Assembly: GCA_031284445.1 (NCBI GenBank)
Contig: JAISZW010000195.1
Coordinates: 1 to 30,160 of the forward strand
Source: Candidatus Methanovirga basalitermitum
GTDB taxonomy: Archaea > Methanobacteriota > Methanobacteria > Methanobacteriales > Methanobacteriaceae
Direction: 5' to 3'
Length of the DNA stretch: 30,160 bases
Positions 1-9,311 of this stretch are shown here, piece after piece. A model generated the notes under the pieces. That model did not search any database, was not told the DNA's origin, and worked only from the letters and a program-made list of their open reading frames with translations. Position 1 is the first letter of the stretch. Each line of letters begins with the position of its first letter. The position numbers and the translations under genes are program-made.

Positions 1-108
1 GGAGGATTAGGCATCCTCCTCATCAAAAAAAGTGTAGATAAGATTAGTTATCAGTTTAAAGACAACCAAAATATTTTAACCATAGAGAAAAACATAAAAG
101 ATGAATAA
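1..108 (+). CDS. C-terminal end of a probable RsbW-like anti-sigma/ATP-binding (HATPase) protein, partial
   Basis: Frame 1 is open from the first base to a TAA at 106-108 and encodes 35 residues beginning GGLGILLIKKSVDKISYQF. A glycine-rich GGLGI followed by a helix and a two-strand end is what the C-terminus of a GHKL/HATPase domain looks like in RsbW-type serine kinases and anti-sigma factors. Only the G2-box region and the final strands are in the window, so nothing can be said about the partner or the kinase activity. The stop codon overlaps the first unit of a 13-bp tandem repeat (108-133). The family call rests on a short tail; another GHKL ATPase is possible. Confidence 0.5.
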   Translation, partial: GGLGILLIKKSVDKISYQFKDNQNILTIEKNIKDE

Positions 109-133
109 ATTAAGTTTTGGAATTAAGTTTTGG
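108..133. repeat. 13-bp perfect tandem duplication
   Basis: AATTAAGTTTTGG occurs at 108-120 and again at 121-133. The first unit overlaps the last base of the upstream stop codon. It looks like a small slippage duplication in the spacer before the insertion-sequence remnants. Confidence 0.85.
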
Positions 134-208
134 TCATGAGTGTAGACTCTGTCAAAAATTCGGACGATAACAATTGTTATTAACCAAAGATTATTAATAA
201 AAAGATGT

Positions 209-2110
209 GTGTTAGTGTCGCACAATTATTTTTCTATGTCTTCTGAAAATGCTTAGTTTTATATATAACAAAGCACAATATTATAACATAGAAAAATAAA
301 AATTAATCAACTGGTGGAATATGACAATTTTATCATACAATAAGGATATGGAGTTTTTAGCTAAAAAAACTAAGAGACTATGTTAACCCAAATGACAACT
401 GTCTATTAGTGGAAAAAGTCATAGAATACTTAAAAACAACTCCAAAATACAGAGAAGAATACAGGAAATATAAAGGAACATAAGTTCAAGGATGGTCAGC
501 ATACTTTTGACATGGATATGAATGATAACTATCATAAATAGCTGTGTGCTTATATGATGGTATCAGTAGCTCGTAAGTTAGCAAGGGCGATAGAAAGAGA
601 TGTTGCATATATCTATTTAACAGGGCATAGAATAGTGCATCATAGTACTATAAGTCGTTGAAATGAACATGAGGATTTGATAAGAGAAGTTTTTTTGAAA
701 CTACAATAAGAGTTGGCTAAAGAAGCTGGTATGCTGAATTTGAGTCTGTATATGCTGTTGATGGTTCTAAATATAAAAGCTAATGCATTATTAAACAAGA
801 AAAATAGTTGCAAAAGAAGAGTTTAGGTGAAGATGCATTAGACAGATTATTTAATGCGAATAAAGAAGATGATGAAATATACGGCAAAAAACGATGGAGA
901 CACTAAAATGAACACCTTAAAAGTAAAGAACAGATTAATGAAACATCTTAAAAAGCAAACGAATGAACAATGGAATAAATGATTATGGATTTTGAAAAGC
1001 ATGGAAACTCTCCAGAAGAGAAAGTGAATGAATGCTATTGAAGAGTCTAAAGGATAATAATGTTAAAACTGTGAGTTACTACTGATAAAGAATCTCGTCT
1101 AAATGAAATCCCAATAATCAAGCAGGTTTTTTTCTGAATCATGCATCTATTTGATGGAAATCATTTTCATGTATAGCATTTAGATGTTAATAATGATTCA
1201 CATGACTATAATTCATTCATACCTACCTATAACAGGCTAATGAGAATGTTGGTGGGTTAACTACCGATTGTACGGTTTTAGCAGATAATGAATTACTCAG
1301 GTAGTGAAAATATGAACATGTTGTGAGGATAATAATATTGATGCATATATTCAAAGCAACGAAGAAAACACTAAGTATATAATAAAAAAACCAATACCAG
1401 AATCCTCAACACTCAATTTCTATTGAAAAAACAGATCAAGGATTTTAGATGTCCAGTAGGAGAATTACTAACACATAAAAATGAACAACACCAAAAACAA
1501 ATAGAAACATAATACTACACAACTAAATGTCTGACTTGTGAATTTAAAGACAAATGTGTGCCTAAAAGGTAAGTAAATATCGAAGACTATTACAATAAAT
1601 TCACAACAACAGAAAAATGATGGAAAAGATGAATACGGAGGAAGGGAAACTGAAATACAGTAGAAGAATGAGAATGGTAGAGCACACACATGGACATGAC
1701 AAACACAATTTAAACGGTAGAATGGTGGATCATCGGATTAGAGAAAATAAAGACAGAAAAAGAATTAAATGCTATAAACTATAACATGAATAGATATGGC
1801 TACTCAGCAAACAAAAAAATGCTATGGAAGATGATTCTTTGGGGTCTGTTAAGTCATTTACAACTGACACTTCCACGAACCTTATGATGAGATTAAATAT
1901 GTATGATAATTTATGATAGTTCAACCATAACTATGTTGAATATTGAAAGCTCTATTAAAAGGTGAATCTGTAATTACATAGGTAGGGTTTTTTACTTTCA
2001 TTTTTAAACTTTATTATGTGTATAAATTTATATTATGTGTGTAAAATTGTCTTTAGTGAGGTTGGTATAAGTTGTTTGCAGGTTTTCGTGAACAAATTGT
2101 GCAACATCAA
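209..2110 (+). mobile_element. Decayed IS1182-family insertion sequence (about 1.9 kb)
   Basis: A ruined transposase (321-1850) is bounded by a pair of matching ends. The left end, near 209-232, contains GTGTCGCACAATTATT. The reverse complement of the right end (2085-2110) reads ATGTTGCACAATTTGTT. Over the 17-base core I count about 13 matches, which is credible for a degenerate terminal inverted repeat. The 1.9-kb span fits the usual size of IS1182 elements. The right 340 bp is duplicated at 2730-3070. The exact boundaries and any target duplication cannot be fixed by eye. Confidence 0.6.
321..1850 (+). pseudogene. IS1182-family transposase, heavily degraded
   Basis: An ATG at 321 follows a GGTGG ribosome binding site and opens a frame that stops after 21 codons; the homologous sequence then continues across several frames. 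Recognisable pieces in order are an N-terminal block (NPNDNCLLVEKVIEYLKTTP), a block typical of IS1182 transposases (VARKLARAIERDVAYIYLTG, then HSTISRW), a region containing KYKANA, a cysteine-containing block (TKCLTCEFKDKCVPKR) and the C-terminal GLEKIKTEKELNAINYNMNR. This block order is that of IS1182 transposases. There are more than ten in-frame stops and frame changes, so no active protein is made. Confidence 0.8.
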
Positions 2111-2118
2111 CTCATTGA
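1773..2118. repeat. Direct repeat R1, copy 1 (IS1182 right end)
   Basis: About 340 bp almost identical to 2730-3070. It starts in the last codons of the IS1182 transposase (NMNRYGYSANKK) and runs through the non-coding tail to the right terminal repeat ending GTGCAACATCAA. Small indels separate the copies, for example the A-run near 1815 and GGGGTCT near 1842. Confidence 0.9.
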
Positions 2119-2706
2119 GAAAAATTTCCATAGAATCCACCAAAGAAGAATTAATAAATAAAATATATAAAAAAAACCCAAGATCAAGACTTAACAAAAG
2201 AAGAATTGAATAAAAAATTGCAAAAATTGCTTGAAAACGAAAAAATAAAAGATAAACGGCAAATGACAGCACTCAAATCTCAAAACTTCATTTCAAATTG
2301 TCAAAAAGTATTATGTAACATCTTTCAATGAAAAAACCTTAAAGAATACAGTTGCTCTTAAAAATTTATTTAAAAACGAAAATAAATTGGATGAAAAGTT
2401 CAAAAATTGTTTTAAGGATGAAAAGAAGATTGTAATCGTTTTAGATAATTTTTCTGCACATGTTGCATATTTAGTTTAGATTAGTAGCTAAATTTTTGAA
2501 TATGAAGTTAATTTTCCTACCTCGTTTATTCATCTCACTTAAATCCTATTGAGCAGTTATGGAGAACTATTAAATTAGAGCTTTATACTAAATTTATCAA
2601 AAGTGAAGAGTTTTTAATGGAAAGATTCACACAATTATTATTATGAAATAGTCGATCGACCCTCTTTCACAGGAAAATGGGTAGATGAGTATATTGCAAA
2701 AAATTA
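2119..2706 (+). pseudogene. IS630-family transposase remnant, C-terminal part
   Basis: The C-terminal half of an IS630 (DDE, Tc1/mariner-like) transposase can be read through frameshifts and stops. KKIVIVLDNFSAH (about 2423-2463) holds the second catalytic aspartate. HLNPIEQLWRTIKLEL (about 2536-2583) is the diagnostic IS630 block with the last catalytic acid. EIVDRPSFTGKWVDEYIAKN (2647-2706) ends at a TAG. The N-terminal helix-turn-helix is missing and the first catalytic Asp was not found. The fragment sits exactly between two copies of an IS1182 right end, so it was probably truncated when the two elements recombined. Confidence 0.8.
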
Positions 2707-2729
2707 GGTATTATACTATAACACATACT

Positions 2730-3070
2730 TATAAATTATAACATGAATAGATATGGCTACTCAGCAAACAAAAAATGCTATAGAAGAGGATTCTTTGTTA
2801 TTAAGTCATTTACAACTGACACTTCCACGAACCTTATGATGAGATTAAATAGGTATGATAATTTATGATAGTTCAACCATAACTATGTTGAATATTGAAA
2901 GCTCTATAAAAGGTGAATCTGTAATTACATAGGTAGGGTTTTTTACTTTCATTTTTAAATTTATATTATGTGTATAGATATTTATTATGTGTGTAAAATT
3001 GTCTTTAGTGAGGTTGGTATAAGTTGTTTGCAGGTTTTCGTGAACAAATTGTGCAACATCAATTTATTGA
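2730..3070. repeat. Direct repeat R1, copy 2 (solo IS1182 right end)
   Basis: Second copy of 1773-2118. It carries only the transposase C-terminal codons and the right terminal repeat, without the rest of an IS1182 element. It is the last mobile-element sequence before the intact P-type ATPase gene. Confidence 0.9.
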
Positions 3071-3082
3071 ACTTGTTCAATT

Positions 3083-3101
3083 AGAAAATCTGCGATTTTC
3101 T
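3083..3101 (+). terminator. Hairpin followed by T-rich tract
   Basis: AGAAAATC-TGC-GATTTTCT forms a perfect 8-bp stem with a 3-nt loop and is followed by TTATTTTGTT. It lies between the insertion-sequence debris and the ATPase gene, so it may end transcription from the debris. It could instead be an operator. Confidence 0.4.
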
Positions 3102-3170
3102 TTATTTTGTTAAAATGATTGTACAGCAGATTCTCTGGCAAAAAGAATGAAAGAATAAAAGGTCAAATCA

Positions 3171-5705
3171 ATGAATGATTTAAAAAATGTTTATAAGAAA
3201 TATGAAAGTCGTGAAGAGGGATTAACTAATTCAGAAGTAATTGAACGGCTTAAGATTTATGGTACTAATGAACTAATTGAAGACAAGAAGGATTCTCCTT
3301 TGAAAATTTTTTTAATGCAATTTATGGATCTACTCATCCTTCTTCTCATAGTTGCTGCTACTGCAGCATATTTTATTGGAGATATAATTGATTCTACAGT
3401 AATTTTAATTGTTGTTCTTTTAAATGGAACCATTGGTTTTATACAGGAATACAGATCTGAAAAGGCAATGGAGAAATTAAAATCACTTGTAACAACAGAA
3501 GCGATTGTTAAAAGAGATGGACAAATTCAAAAAATTGTTGGAACTCAAATCACAATTGGTGATCTTGTTTTCATTGAAGAAGGAGATAAGATCCCCGCTG
3601 ACTTAATTATTATCGATGCATCTGATTTGAAAATAGATGAATCTTCTTTAACTGGTGAATCTTTTCCTGTAACAAAGGATATTAAAGACATTGATTTATT
3701 AAATGTTGATAAGGATTCTCATGATGATAATATGAGAAAAGCCATTGCTTATATGGATTCCAACATCATATCTGGTCGTGGAACTGGGATTGTAATAGCT
3801 ACTGGAATGAACACATCTATTGGAAAAATCGCTCAAATGATAAACGAAAAAAAAGATGAAACAACTCCACTTCAAAAGAAAATAAGATCTTTAAGTAAAA
3901 CTCTTAGTTTAATAGCTATTGTTGTTTGTGTTATTGTTTTCATTCTTCAATTTCTAAAAGGAAGTTCAATAGTCGAAACATTCATGACAGCTGTTTCTCT
4001 TGCTGTTGCAGCTATTCCTGAAGGTCTTCCAGCTACTTTAACATTGACTTTAGCATTAAGCATGCAAAGAATGGCTAAATCTAATGCAATTGTAAAAAAA
4101 TTATTATCAATCGAAACTCTTGGTTCATGTACAGTTGTTTGTACTGATAAGACAGGAACATTGACATTGAATAAAATGAAGGTTAGAGAGACAAAAATCA
4201 CGAATCCTAATAGATCTTATGAAATAGCTACTTTATGTAACAATGCGATTATTAAAGATGGAAAAAGTATTGGTGATCCAACTGATGTAGCTGTATTAAA
4301 TTATGGATTAAACAATGGTTATAAAAAATTAGAGCTTGAAAAAATCTACCCTCGTATAAAAGAACACTCATTAGATAGTGTTAGAAAAAGAATGACAACA
4401 ATTCACAAAACAGGAGAAAAACTATACATTGTCAGTAAAGGTGCACCAGAAATAATTTTAGAAAGATCTAAATATGTTGACAACGATGGAACTATAAAAG
4501 CTCTTAGTAATGAAGATAGAAGTAGAATAATTAAAAACATTGAAGAAATGACTGATGATGCTCTTAGAGTTCTAAGTCTTGCCTATAGAGAAGTAGATAG
4601 CAACTTCAATGTTGATGATCCTGACTTAGTTGAATCTGATTTAATATTTGTTGGTTTACTTGGAATCATGGATCTTCCAAGAAAAGAAGCGAAAAATGCG
4701 GTTACATCATGTAAAACAGCTAAGATAAAAGTTGTAATGATTACAGGAGACCATAAATCTACTGCTTCATCTATTGCAAGAGAAATTGGTATATTAAATA
4801 AAGGTAAGGTTTTAACTGGCCATGATCTTGATGAACTTTCTCAAGAAGAATTTAATAGTATTGTCGAAGATGTTGAAGTTTATGCACGAGTCTTTCCTGA
4901 ACAGAAAGTTAGAATTGTTGAGGCATTACAAAAACATGATAATATTGTTTCAATGACAGGTGACGGTGTCAATGATGCTCCTGCACTCAAAAAAGCATCT
5001 ATTGGTGTGGGAATGGGTAGTGGAACAGATGTTTCCAAAGAATCTGCTGATATGATAATCCAAGATGACAACTTCGCAACAATAGTCGAAGCCATTAAAG
5101 AAGGAAGAAAGATATTTGACAACATTAAAAGGTTCGTGAAGTTTCAAGTCTCCACGAATATTGGGGCTATTCTAACAATTGTTTTATCTTCAATTTTAAA
5201 TTTACCAATTCCATTTAATCCTATTCAAATTTTATGGATTAATATTATGATGGATGGACCTCCAGCTCAATCTTTAGGTATGGAAGGTGCTGAAAGAAAT
5301 ATAATGAATAGAAAACCAGCTAAAGGAGATATTCTATCAAAAAATAATCTAATCAAAGTGGTTATTGCTGGGGTTGTGATGACAATAGGAACCTTACTTT
5401 TATTTGTTTATGAATTAAACTCCCAAAAAGATGAGAAAGTAGCTATCACCATGGCATTTACTATTTTTGTGATTTATCAAATATTTAATGCTATTAACAA
5501 CAGAGCAGATTCAAATGAGAAAAACAACTTCTTTTGGACAGCTATTTTATTATCATTCTCATTACAATTACTGATCATTTACATACCATTCTTACAAGAG
5601 ATATTTAAAACGGCAGGAATAGAAATATTTGATTGGATATTAATATTAATCGTATCATCCACTATTCTAATATCTGAAAAAGTATGTTCCCACATACTAA
5701 AATAA
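3171..5705 (+). CDS. P-type cation-transporting ATPase, probably Ca2+ (type IIB/PMCA-like)
   Basis: An 844-residue membrane pump that couples ATP hydrolysis to cation export. The order is a cation-ATPase N-terminal domain (about 1-70), membrane helices near 52-70 and 76-94, the actuator loop with TGES (161-164), helices near 245-290 with the M4 ion-site motif PEGLP (283-287), the phosphorylation site CTDKTGT with Asp326, MITGDHK and TGDGVNDAPA in the P domain, and C-terminal helices. M5 has NIGA, so the SERCA site-I glutamate is replaced by Ala, while M6 keeps NIMMD. That pattern predicts one bound ion, as in PMCA and SPCA pumps. Length is within the family range. AAGGTC precedes the ATG. A Ca2+ substrate is inferred; Mn2+ or Mg2+ cannot be excluded. 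The gene is intact although it borders mobile-element debris. Confidence 0.88.
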   Translation: MNDLKNVYKKYESREEGLTNSEVIERLKIYGTNELIEDKKDSPLKIFLMQFMDLLILLLIVAATAAYFIGDIIDSTVILIVVLLNGTIGFIQEYRSEKAMEKLKSLVTTEAIVKRDGQIQKIVGTQITIGDLVFIEEGDKIPADLIIIDASDLKIDESSLTGESFPVTKDIKDIDLLNVDKDSHDDNMRKAIAYMDSNIISGRGTGIVIATGMNTSIGKIAQMINEKKDETTPLQKKIRSLSKTLSLIAIVVCVIVFILQFLKGSSIVETFMTAVSLAVAAIPEGLPATLTLTLALSMQRMAKSNAIVKKLLSIETLGSCTVVCTDKTGTLTLNKMKVRETKITNPNRSYEIATLCNNAIIKDGKSIGDPTDVAVLNYGLNNGYKKLELEKIYPRIKEHSLDSVRKRMTTIHKTGEKLYIVSKGAPEIILERSKYVDNDGTIKALSNEDRSRIIKNIEEMTDDALRVLSLAYREVDSNFNVDDPDLVESDLIFVGLLGIMDLPRKEAKNAVTSCKTAKIKVVMITGDHKSTASSIAREIGILNKGKVLTGHDLDELSQEEFNSIVEDVEVYARVFPEQKVRIVEALQKHDNIVSMTGDGVNDAPALKKASIGVGMGSGTDVSKESADMIIQDDNFATIVEAIKEGRKIFDNIKRFVKFQVSTNIGAILTIVLSSILNLPIPFNPIQILWINIMMDGPPAQSLGMEGAERNIMNRKPAKGDILSKNNLIKVVIAGVVMTIGTLLLFVYELNSQKDEKVAITMAFTIFVIYQIFNAINNRADSNEKNNFFWTAILLSFSLQLLIIYIPFLQEIFKTAGIEIFDWILILIVSSTILISEKVCSHILK

Positions 5706-5819
5706 GCTTAATAAAAATAAATTATAATATATAATATCCACTAATTTAAAGAGTTAATATTAATTTAAAAAATATGATAAACATACCATTTACCACTATA
5801 ATACACAAAAGGTGATTTA

Positions 5820-7658
5820 ATGAGAGTGTTATTAATTCATTCAGACTATTTAAAGTATCAAACTAAAAATAAAACTAAAATAGCTGAAGAAATTGAAAAA
5901 ACTAGAAAAAATGGCTTTTTTCAGGAATCTTTAGTAGTATTTTCAGCTGTTGAGAAAGAAGACGAAAAAAATATCGAAAATGTTGTAGAGAATGTATTCA
6001 ACGAAATAAAAGATATATACAAAAAAGTAAACCCAAACAATATTGTCCTTTATCCTTATGCACATTTATCCTCATCATTGAGTTCTCCTAAAATAGCGAT
6101 TGAAGTACTTAAAAAAATCGAGGATAAGTTTAAGAAAGAAGGATATGATATTCATAGAGTACCATTTGGTTGGTATAAATCTTTTGAACTCTCATGTAAG
6201 GGTCATCCATTATCTGAGCTATCAAGAACTCTTGGTTCAAAATATTATAGTAATGAAGAGAGTAAAGATTTAATTAAAGAAAAATCACAATTTTTAATCC
6301 TTGAAAAAAACGGTAAACTAACAGTTCCAGAGGATTATAATTTCTCAAATAACGATCTCAAAAATCTTATGGAATACGAGCTTGGAAACAGTCAGTCTAC
6401 TGGTGAAGAACCACCTCATGTAAAGTTAATGAAAGAAAAAGAGTTGTGTGACTATGAAAGTGCAGCAGATGTTGGTCATTTAAAATGGTTTCCAAAGGGT
6501 AAACTAATTAGAGACCTAATATCTGACTATGTATATGATTTGGTAGTTGAAAATGGTGCAATGCCAATTGAAACACCTGTAATGTATGACTTATCTAATG
6601 ATGCAATAAGAGAACATGCAGAAAAATTTGGTGAAAGACAATATAAGATTCAAGCAAAGAAAGAATTAATGCTTAGATTTGCATGTTGTTTTGGAGCATT
6701 TAAATTACTAACAGCTTCTTTTTTAACTTGGAAAAACCTTCCTGTAAAAATATATGAACTATCCACATATAGCTTTAGATTTGAAAAAAGAGGAGAAGTA
6801 ATTGGTCTTAAACGTTTAAGAGGATTTACAATGCCTGATTGGCATACAGCATGTACTAACATTAATCAAACCTTAAAAGAATTTGAAAATCAAGTGAATA
6901 TTTGTCTTCAAACTGGAATAGATCTTAATGTCAATTATGAAATAATTTTCAGAGCTTCAAAAGATTTCTACGATAAAAATAAGGAGTGGATGTACTACAT
7001 AGCTAACAAAATAAAAAAACCAATTATTTTAGAGTTAATTCCCAAAAGAAAACATTATTGGGTTTGTAAAATAGATTTCGCGACTATTGATGCATTAGGA
7101 AGACCTATTGAAAATCCAACCGTTCAAATTGACATCGAAAGTGGGAAAAGGTTTGGGATTAGCTACTTAGGAGAAGATGAAAAAGAACATCATCCAATAA
7201 TTCTTCATTGTAGCCCAACTGGGAGTATAGAAAGAGTTATATGCAGTTTACTTGAAAAAATAGCTGTTGAAATGAGTGAAAGACCACCAATGTTTCCAGT
7301 TTGGTTATCGCCTACTCAAGTTAGAATAATTCCAATTGGTGAAAAACATCTTGAAATTTCAAATAAGTTATTTAATGAGTTATATGAACATGAAATTCGT
7401 GTTGATATTGATGATAAAGGAGATAGAATTGGTAAGAAGATAAGAAACGCTTCTAAGGAATGGATACCATACACCATAGTAATTGGAGATAGAGAACTTG
7501 AAACTAATGAATTTAATGTTTTTATCCGTTCTACTGATGAAAAAAAGAATATGAATATGTATGAACTAATTAAAGAAATCAAATCCCATTCTAAAGACTT
7601 ACCATTTAGAAAGTTAACACTATCCAAAAACCTCTCAAATAGAATTAATTTTCAATGA
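5820..7658 (+). CDS. thrS: Threonyl-tRNA synthetase, archaeal type
   Basis: 612 residues, catalysing ATP-dependent charging of tRNA-Thr. The first ~140 residues form the archaeal N-terminal editing domain related to D-aminoacyl-tRNA deacylase (MRVLLIHSDY at the start, HRVPFGWYKSF near 112-122), which removes serine from mis-charged tRNA. The class II catalytic core follows, with motif 2 at about 319-340 (FRFEKRGEVIGLKRLRGFTM), probable catalytic zinc ligands Cys289 or Cys290, His342 and the His of LHCSPTGSIERV (motif 3). The C-terminal ~105 residues are the anticodon-binding domain. Length matches archaeal ThrRS. The start is fixed by a strong GGTGAT at 5811-5816 ahead of the ATG. It is preceded by a 114-bp AT-rich spacer and is probably transcribed alone. 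Confidence 0.97.
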   Translation: MRVLLIHSDYLKYQTKNKTKIAEEIEKTRKNGFFQESLVVFSAVEKEDEKNIENVVENVFNEIKDIYKKVNPNNIVLYPYAHLSSSLSSPKIAIEVLKKIEDKFKKEGYDIHRVPFGWYKSFELSCKGHPLSELSRTLGSKYYSNEESKDLIKEKSQFLILEKNGKLTVPEDYNFSNNDLKNLMEYELGNSQSTGEEPPHVKLMKEKELCDYESAADVGHLKWFPKGKLIRDLISDYVYDLVVENGAMPIETPVMYDLSNDAIREHAEKFGERQYKIQAKKELMLRFACCFGAFKLLTASFLTWKNLPVKIYELSTYSFRFEKRGEVIGLKRLRGFTMPDWHTACTNINQTLKEFENQVNICLQTGIDLNVNYEIIFRASKDFYDKNKEWMYYIANKIKKPIILELIPKRKHYWVCKIDFATIDALGRPIENPTVQIDIESGKRFGISYLGEDEKEHHPIILHCSPTGSIERVICSLLEKIAVEMSERPPMFPVWLSPTQVRIIPIGEKHLEISNKLFNELYEHEIRVDIDDKGDRIGKKIRNASKEWIPYTIVIGDRELETNEFNVFIRSTDEKKNMNMYELIKEIKSHSKDLPFRKLTLSKNLSNRINFQ

Positions 7659-7939
7659 TTCTATTAGTTTAACACTTACTTTAATTTAAAATCATTTTCA
7701 TTTTTGTTGTTAGGTAATATATTTATATTTTAAAGATATAGTTTTTCATGATATCAAATTTGAAAATGAAAAGTTCAATAATGAAATTTTATTAAAAACT
7801 AAAAATTTTTCTAAAACTACTATGCTTATAATAATATTTCTTTTTATAATGAATATTTCAAGTCAATGCTACTCTTAAGAATAAAATAAAACTATAGAAA
7901 TTAAAGATTAAGTTAAAATCAACTAAAGGAGAATAAACT

Positions 7940-9166
7940 ATGTACAATATCGGAGAAGCTTTAATTGGAGACGGTAATGAATTAGCCCACATCGATTTAA
8001 TAATAGGAGATAAAGAAAGCCAAGCAGGTAATGCTTTTGTAAATAGTATGACCCAGTTATCTATCGGACATACCCCATTGCTTTCTGTTATTCGACCTAA
8101 CTTAATGACAAAGCCGTCTACACTAATCATTCCCAAGGTAACCATTGGGAACCTTAATGATGCAAATAAAATATTTGGTCCCGCACAAACAGCTGTTGGT
8201 AGAGCTGTTGCAGACTCTGTTGAAGAAGGAATAATTCCAAAAGAAGAAGTTGAAGATTTAGTAGTACTCGTAAGTGTATTTATACATCCTGAAGCTGAAG
8301 ATTATAGAAAAATATACCAATATAATTATGGTGCCACCAAATTAGCTATTAAAAGAGCTATGAATGGGTATCCATCCATTAACAAAGTATTAACTGAAAA
8401 AGATCGTGGAACTCATCCAATAATGGGATTTAAAGTAACAAGACTATGGAACCCACCGTATTTACAAATAGCATTAGATTTAGATAATATTGAAACTATG
8501 GAGAAGATAATAAATGCTATTCCAGATAGAGAAAGAATATTGCTTGAAGCAGGAACTCCATTAATTAAAAAATTCGGTGTGGGTGTTGTAGGTAAAATAA
8601 GAAAGTTGAGACCTGATGCATTCATAATAGCTGATTTAAAAACATTAGATGTTGGAAGAGTAGAAGTTACAATGGCTGCTAACGAAACAGCTGATGCAGT
8701 ATGTGTATCTGGACTTGGAACAATAGAATCCATTGAAAAAGCTATTCATGAAGCACAAAAACAAGGAATATATTCTATACTTGATATGATGAATGTTGAA
8801 AATATTACAGACAAACTAAAGCAAATCAAAAATAATTTAAAACCAAATATAATTCTTTTACATAGAAATGTAGATCTCGAAACTGCAAAAACAGAAAAAG
8901 GTGAAAAATCTGAAGATAATCATGAATGGGGAGACATTAAAAATATTAAAAATATTATTGGCAGAGGTCTTGTAGCAGTAGCAGGAGGAATAACTCCTAA
9001 AAAAATTAGTTATGCCAAAAATAGTGGGGCTGACATTCTTGTTGTAGGAAGATACATAATTGGATCTAGTGATATTAGAAGATCAACTGAAGACTTTTTA
9101 GAACATCTGCCCCAAGATCCAGATACCATGAGGTTAACTCTTGATGAAGATGAAACACTTGATTAA
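7940..9166 (+). CDS. fae-hps: Bifunctional formaldehyde-activating enzyme / 3-hexulose-6-phosphate synthase
   Basis: 408-residue fusion. Residues 1-~160 are Fae, which condenses formaldehyde with tetrahydromethanopterin; the catalytic His17 is present (GNELAHIDL), followed by the conserved block NAFVNSMTQLSIGHTPLLSV. Residues ~165-408 are Hps, an orotidine-5'-phosphate-decarboxylase-fold (beta/alpha)8 aldolase, with LQIALDLDN, DLKTLDVGRVEVTMA and the phosphate-binding VAGGI and VGRYI. In methanogens the pair is thought to run the ribulose monophosphate route backwards, releasing formaldehyde from hexulose-6-phosphate to make ribulose 5-phosphate while Fae traps the formaldehyde. A strong AAAGGAG at about 7926-7932 sets the start. 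A 281-bp AT-rich leader/promoter region lies upstream. Confidence 0.96.
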   Translation: MYNIGEALIGDGNELAHIDLIIGDKESQAGNAFVNSMTQLSIGHTPLLSVIRPNLMTKPSTLIIPKVTIGNLNDANKIFGPAQTAVGRAVADSVEEGIIPKEEVEDLVVLVSVFIHPEAEDYRKIYQYNYGATKLAIKRAMNGYPSINKVLTEKDRGTHPIMGFKVTRLWNPPYLQIALDLDNIETMEKIINAIPDRERILLEAGTPLIKKFGVGVVGKIRKLRPDAFIIADLKTLDVGRVEVTMAANETADAVCVSGLGTIESIEKAIHEAQKQGIYSILDMMNVENITDKLKQIKNNLKPNIILLHRNVDLETAKTEKGEKSEDNHEWGDIKNIKNIIGRGLVAVAGGITPKKISYAKNSGADILVVGRYIIGSSDIRRSTEDFLEHLPQDPDTMRLTLDEDETLD

Positions 9167-9267
9167 TAGAGATTAACAGTCCATAACAGCAAGTTTAAAA
9201 CTTTTTTAAATAGAAACCCACACTCTTCAAATTGGGAACAAATTAATCATTCAACTAATTCTGAACA

Positions 9268-9293
9268 GGAATAATTAAACTTTTAATTATTCC
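9268..9293. terminator. Bidirectional hairpin between convergent genes
   Basis: GGAATAATTAA at 9268-9278 and TTAATTATTCC at 9283-9293 form a perfect 11-bp stem with a 4-nt loop. It lies in the 145-bp gap where fae-hps and cdc6 run head-on, with T-rich sequence on both strands. Stem-loops are not required for archaeal termination, so the role is inferred from position. Confidence 0.6.
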
Positions 9294-9311
9294 CCATATT
9301 AATTATTGCTA

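Noticed and set aside
1468..1689. 73-aa minus-strand frame
   Set aside because: It is antisense to the decayed IS1182 transposase, whose reading on the plus strand is clearly recognisable.
5706..5819. tRNA-responsive leader (T-box) upstream of thrS
   Set aside because: The 114-bp spacer has no conserved T-box core or hairpins, and such riboswitches are not known in archaea.
7864..7880. CAATGCTACTCTTAAG as another MITE end
   Set aside because: It resembles CAATGCTGTCAACTTAAG, but it is shorter by two bases, lacks the TGTCAA core, and no partner end or internal match was found nearby.
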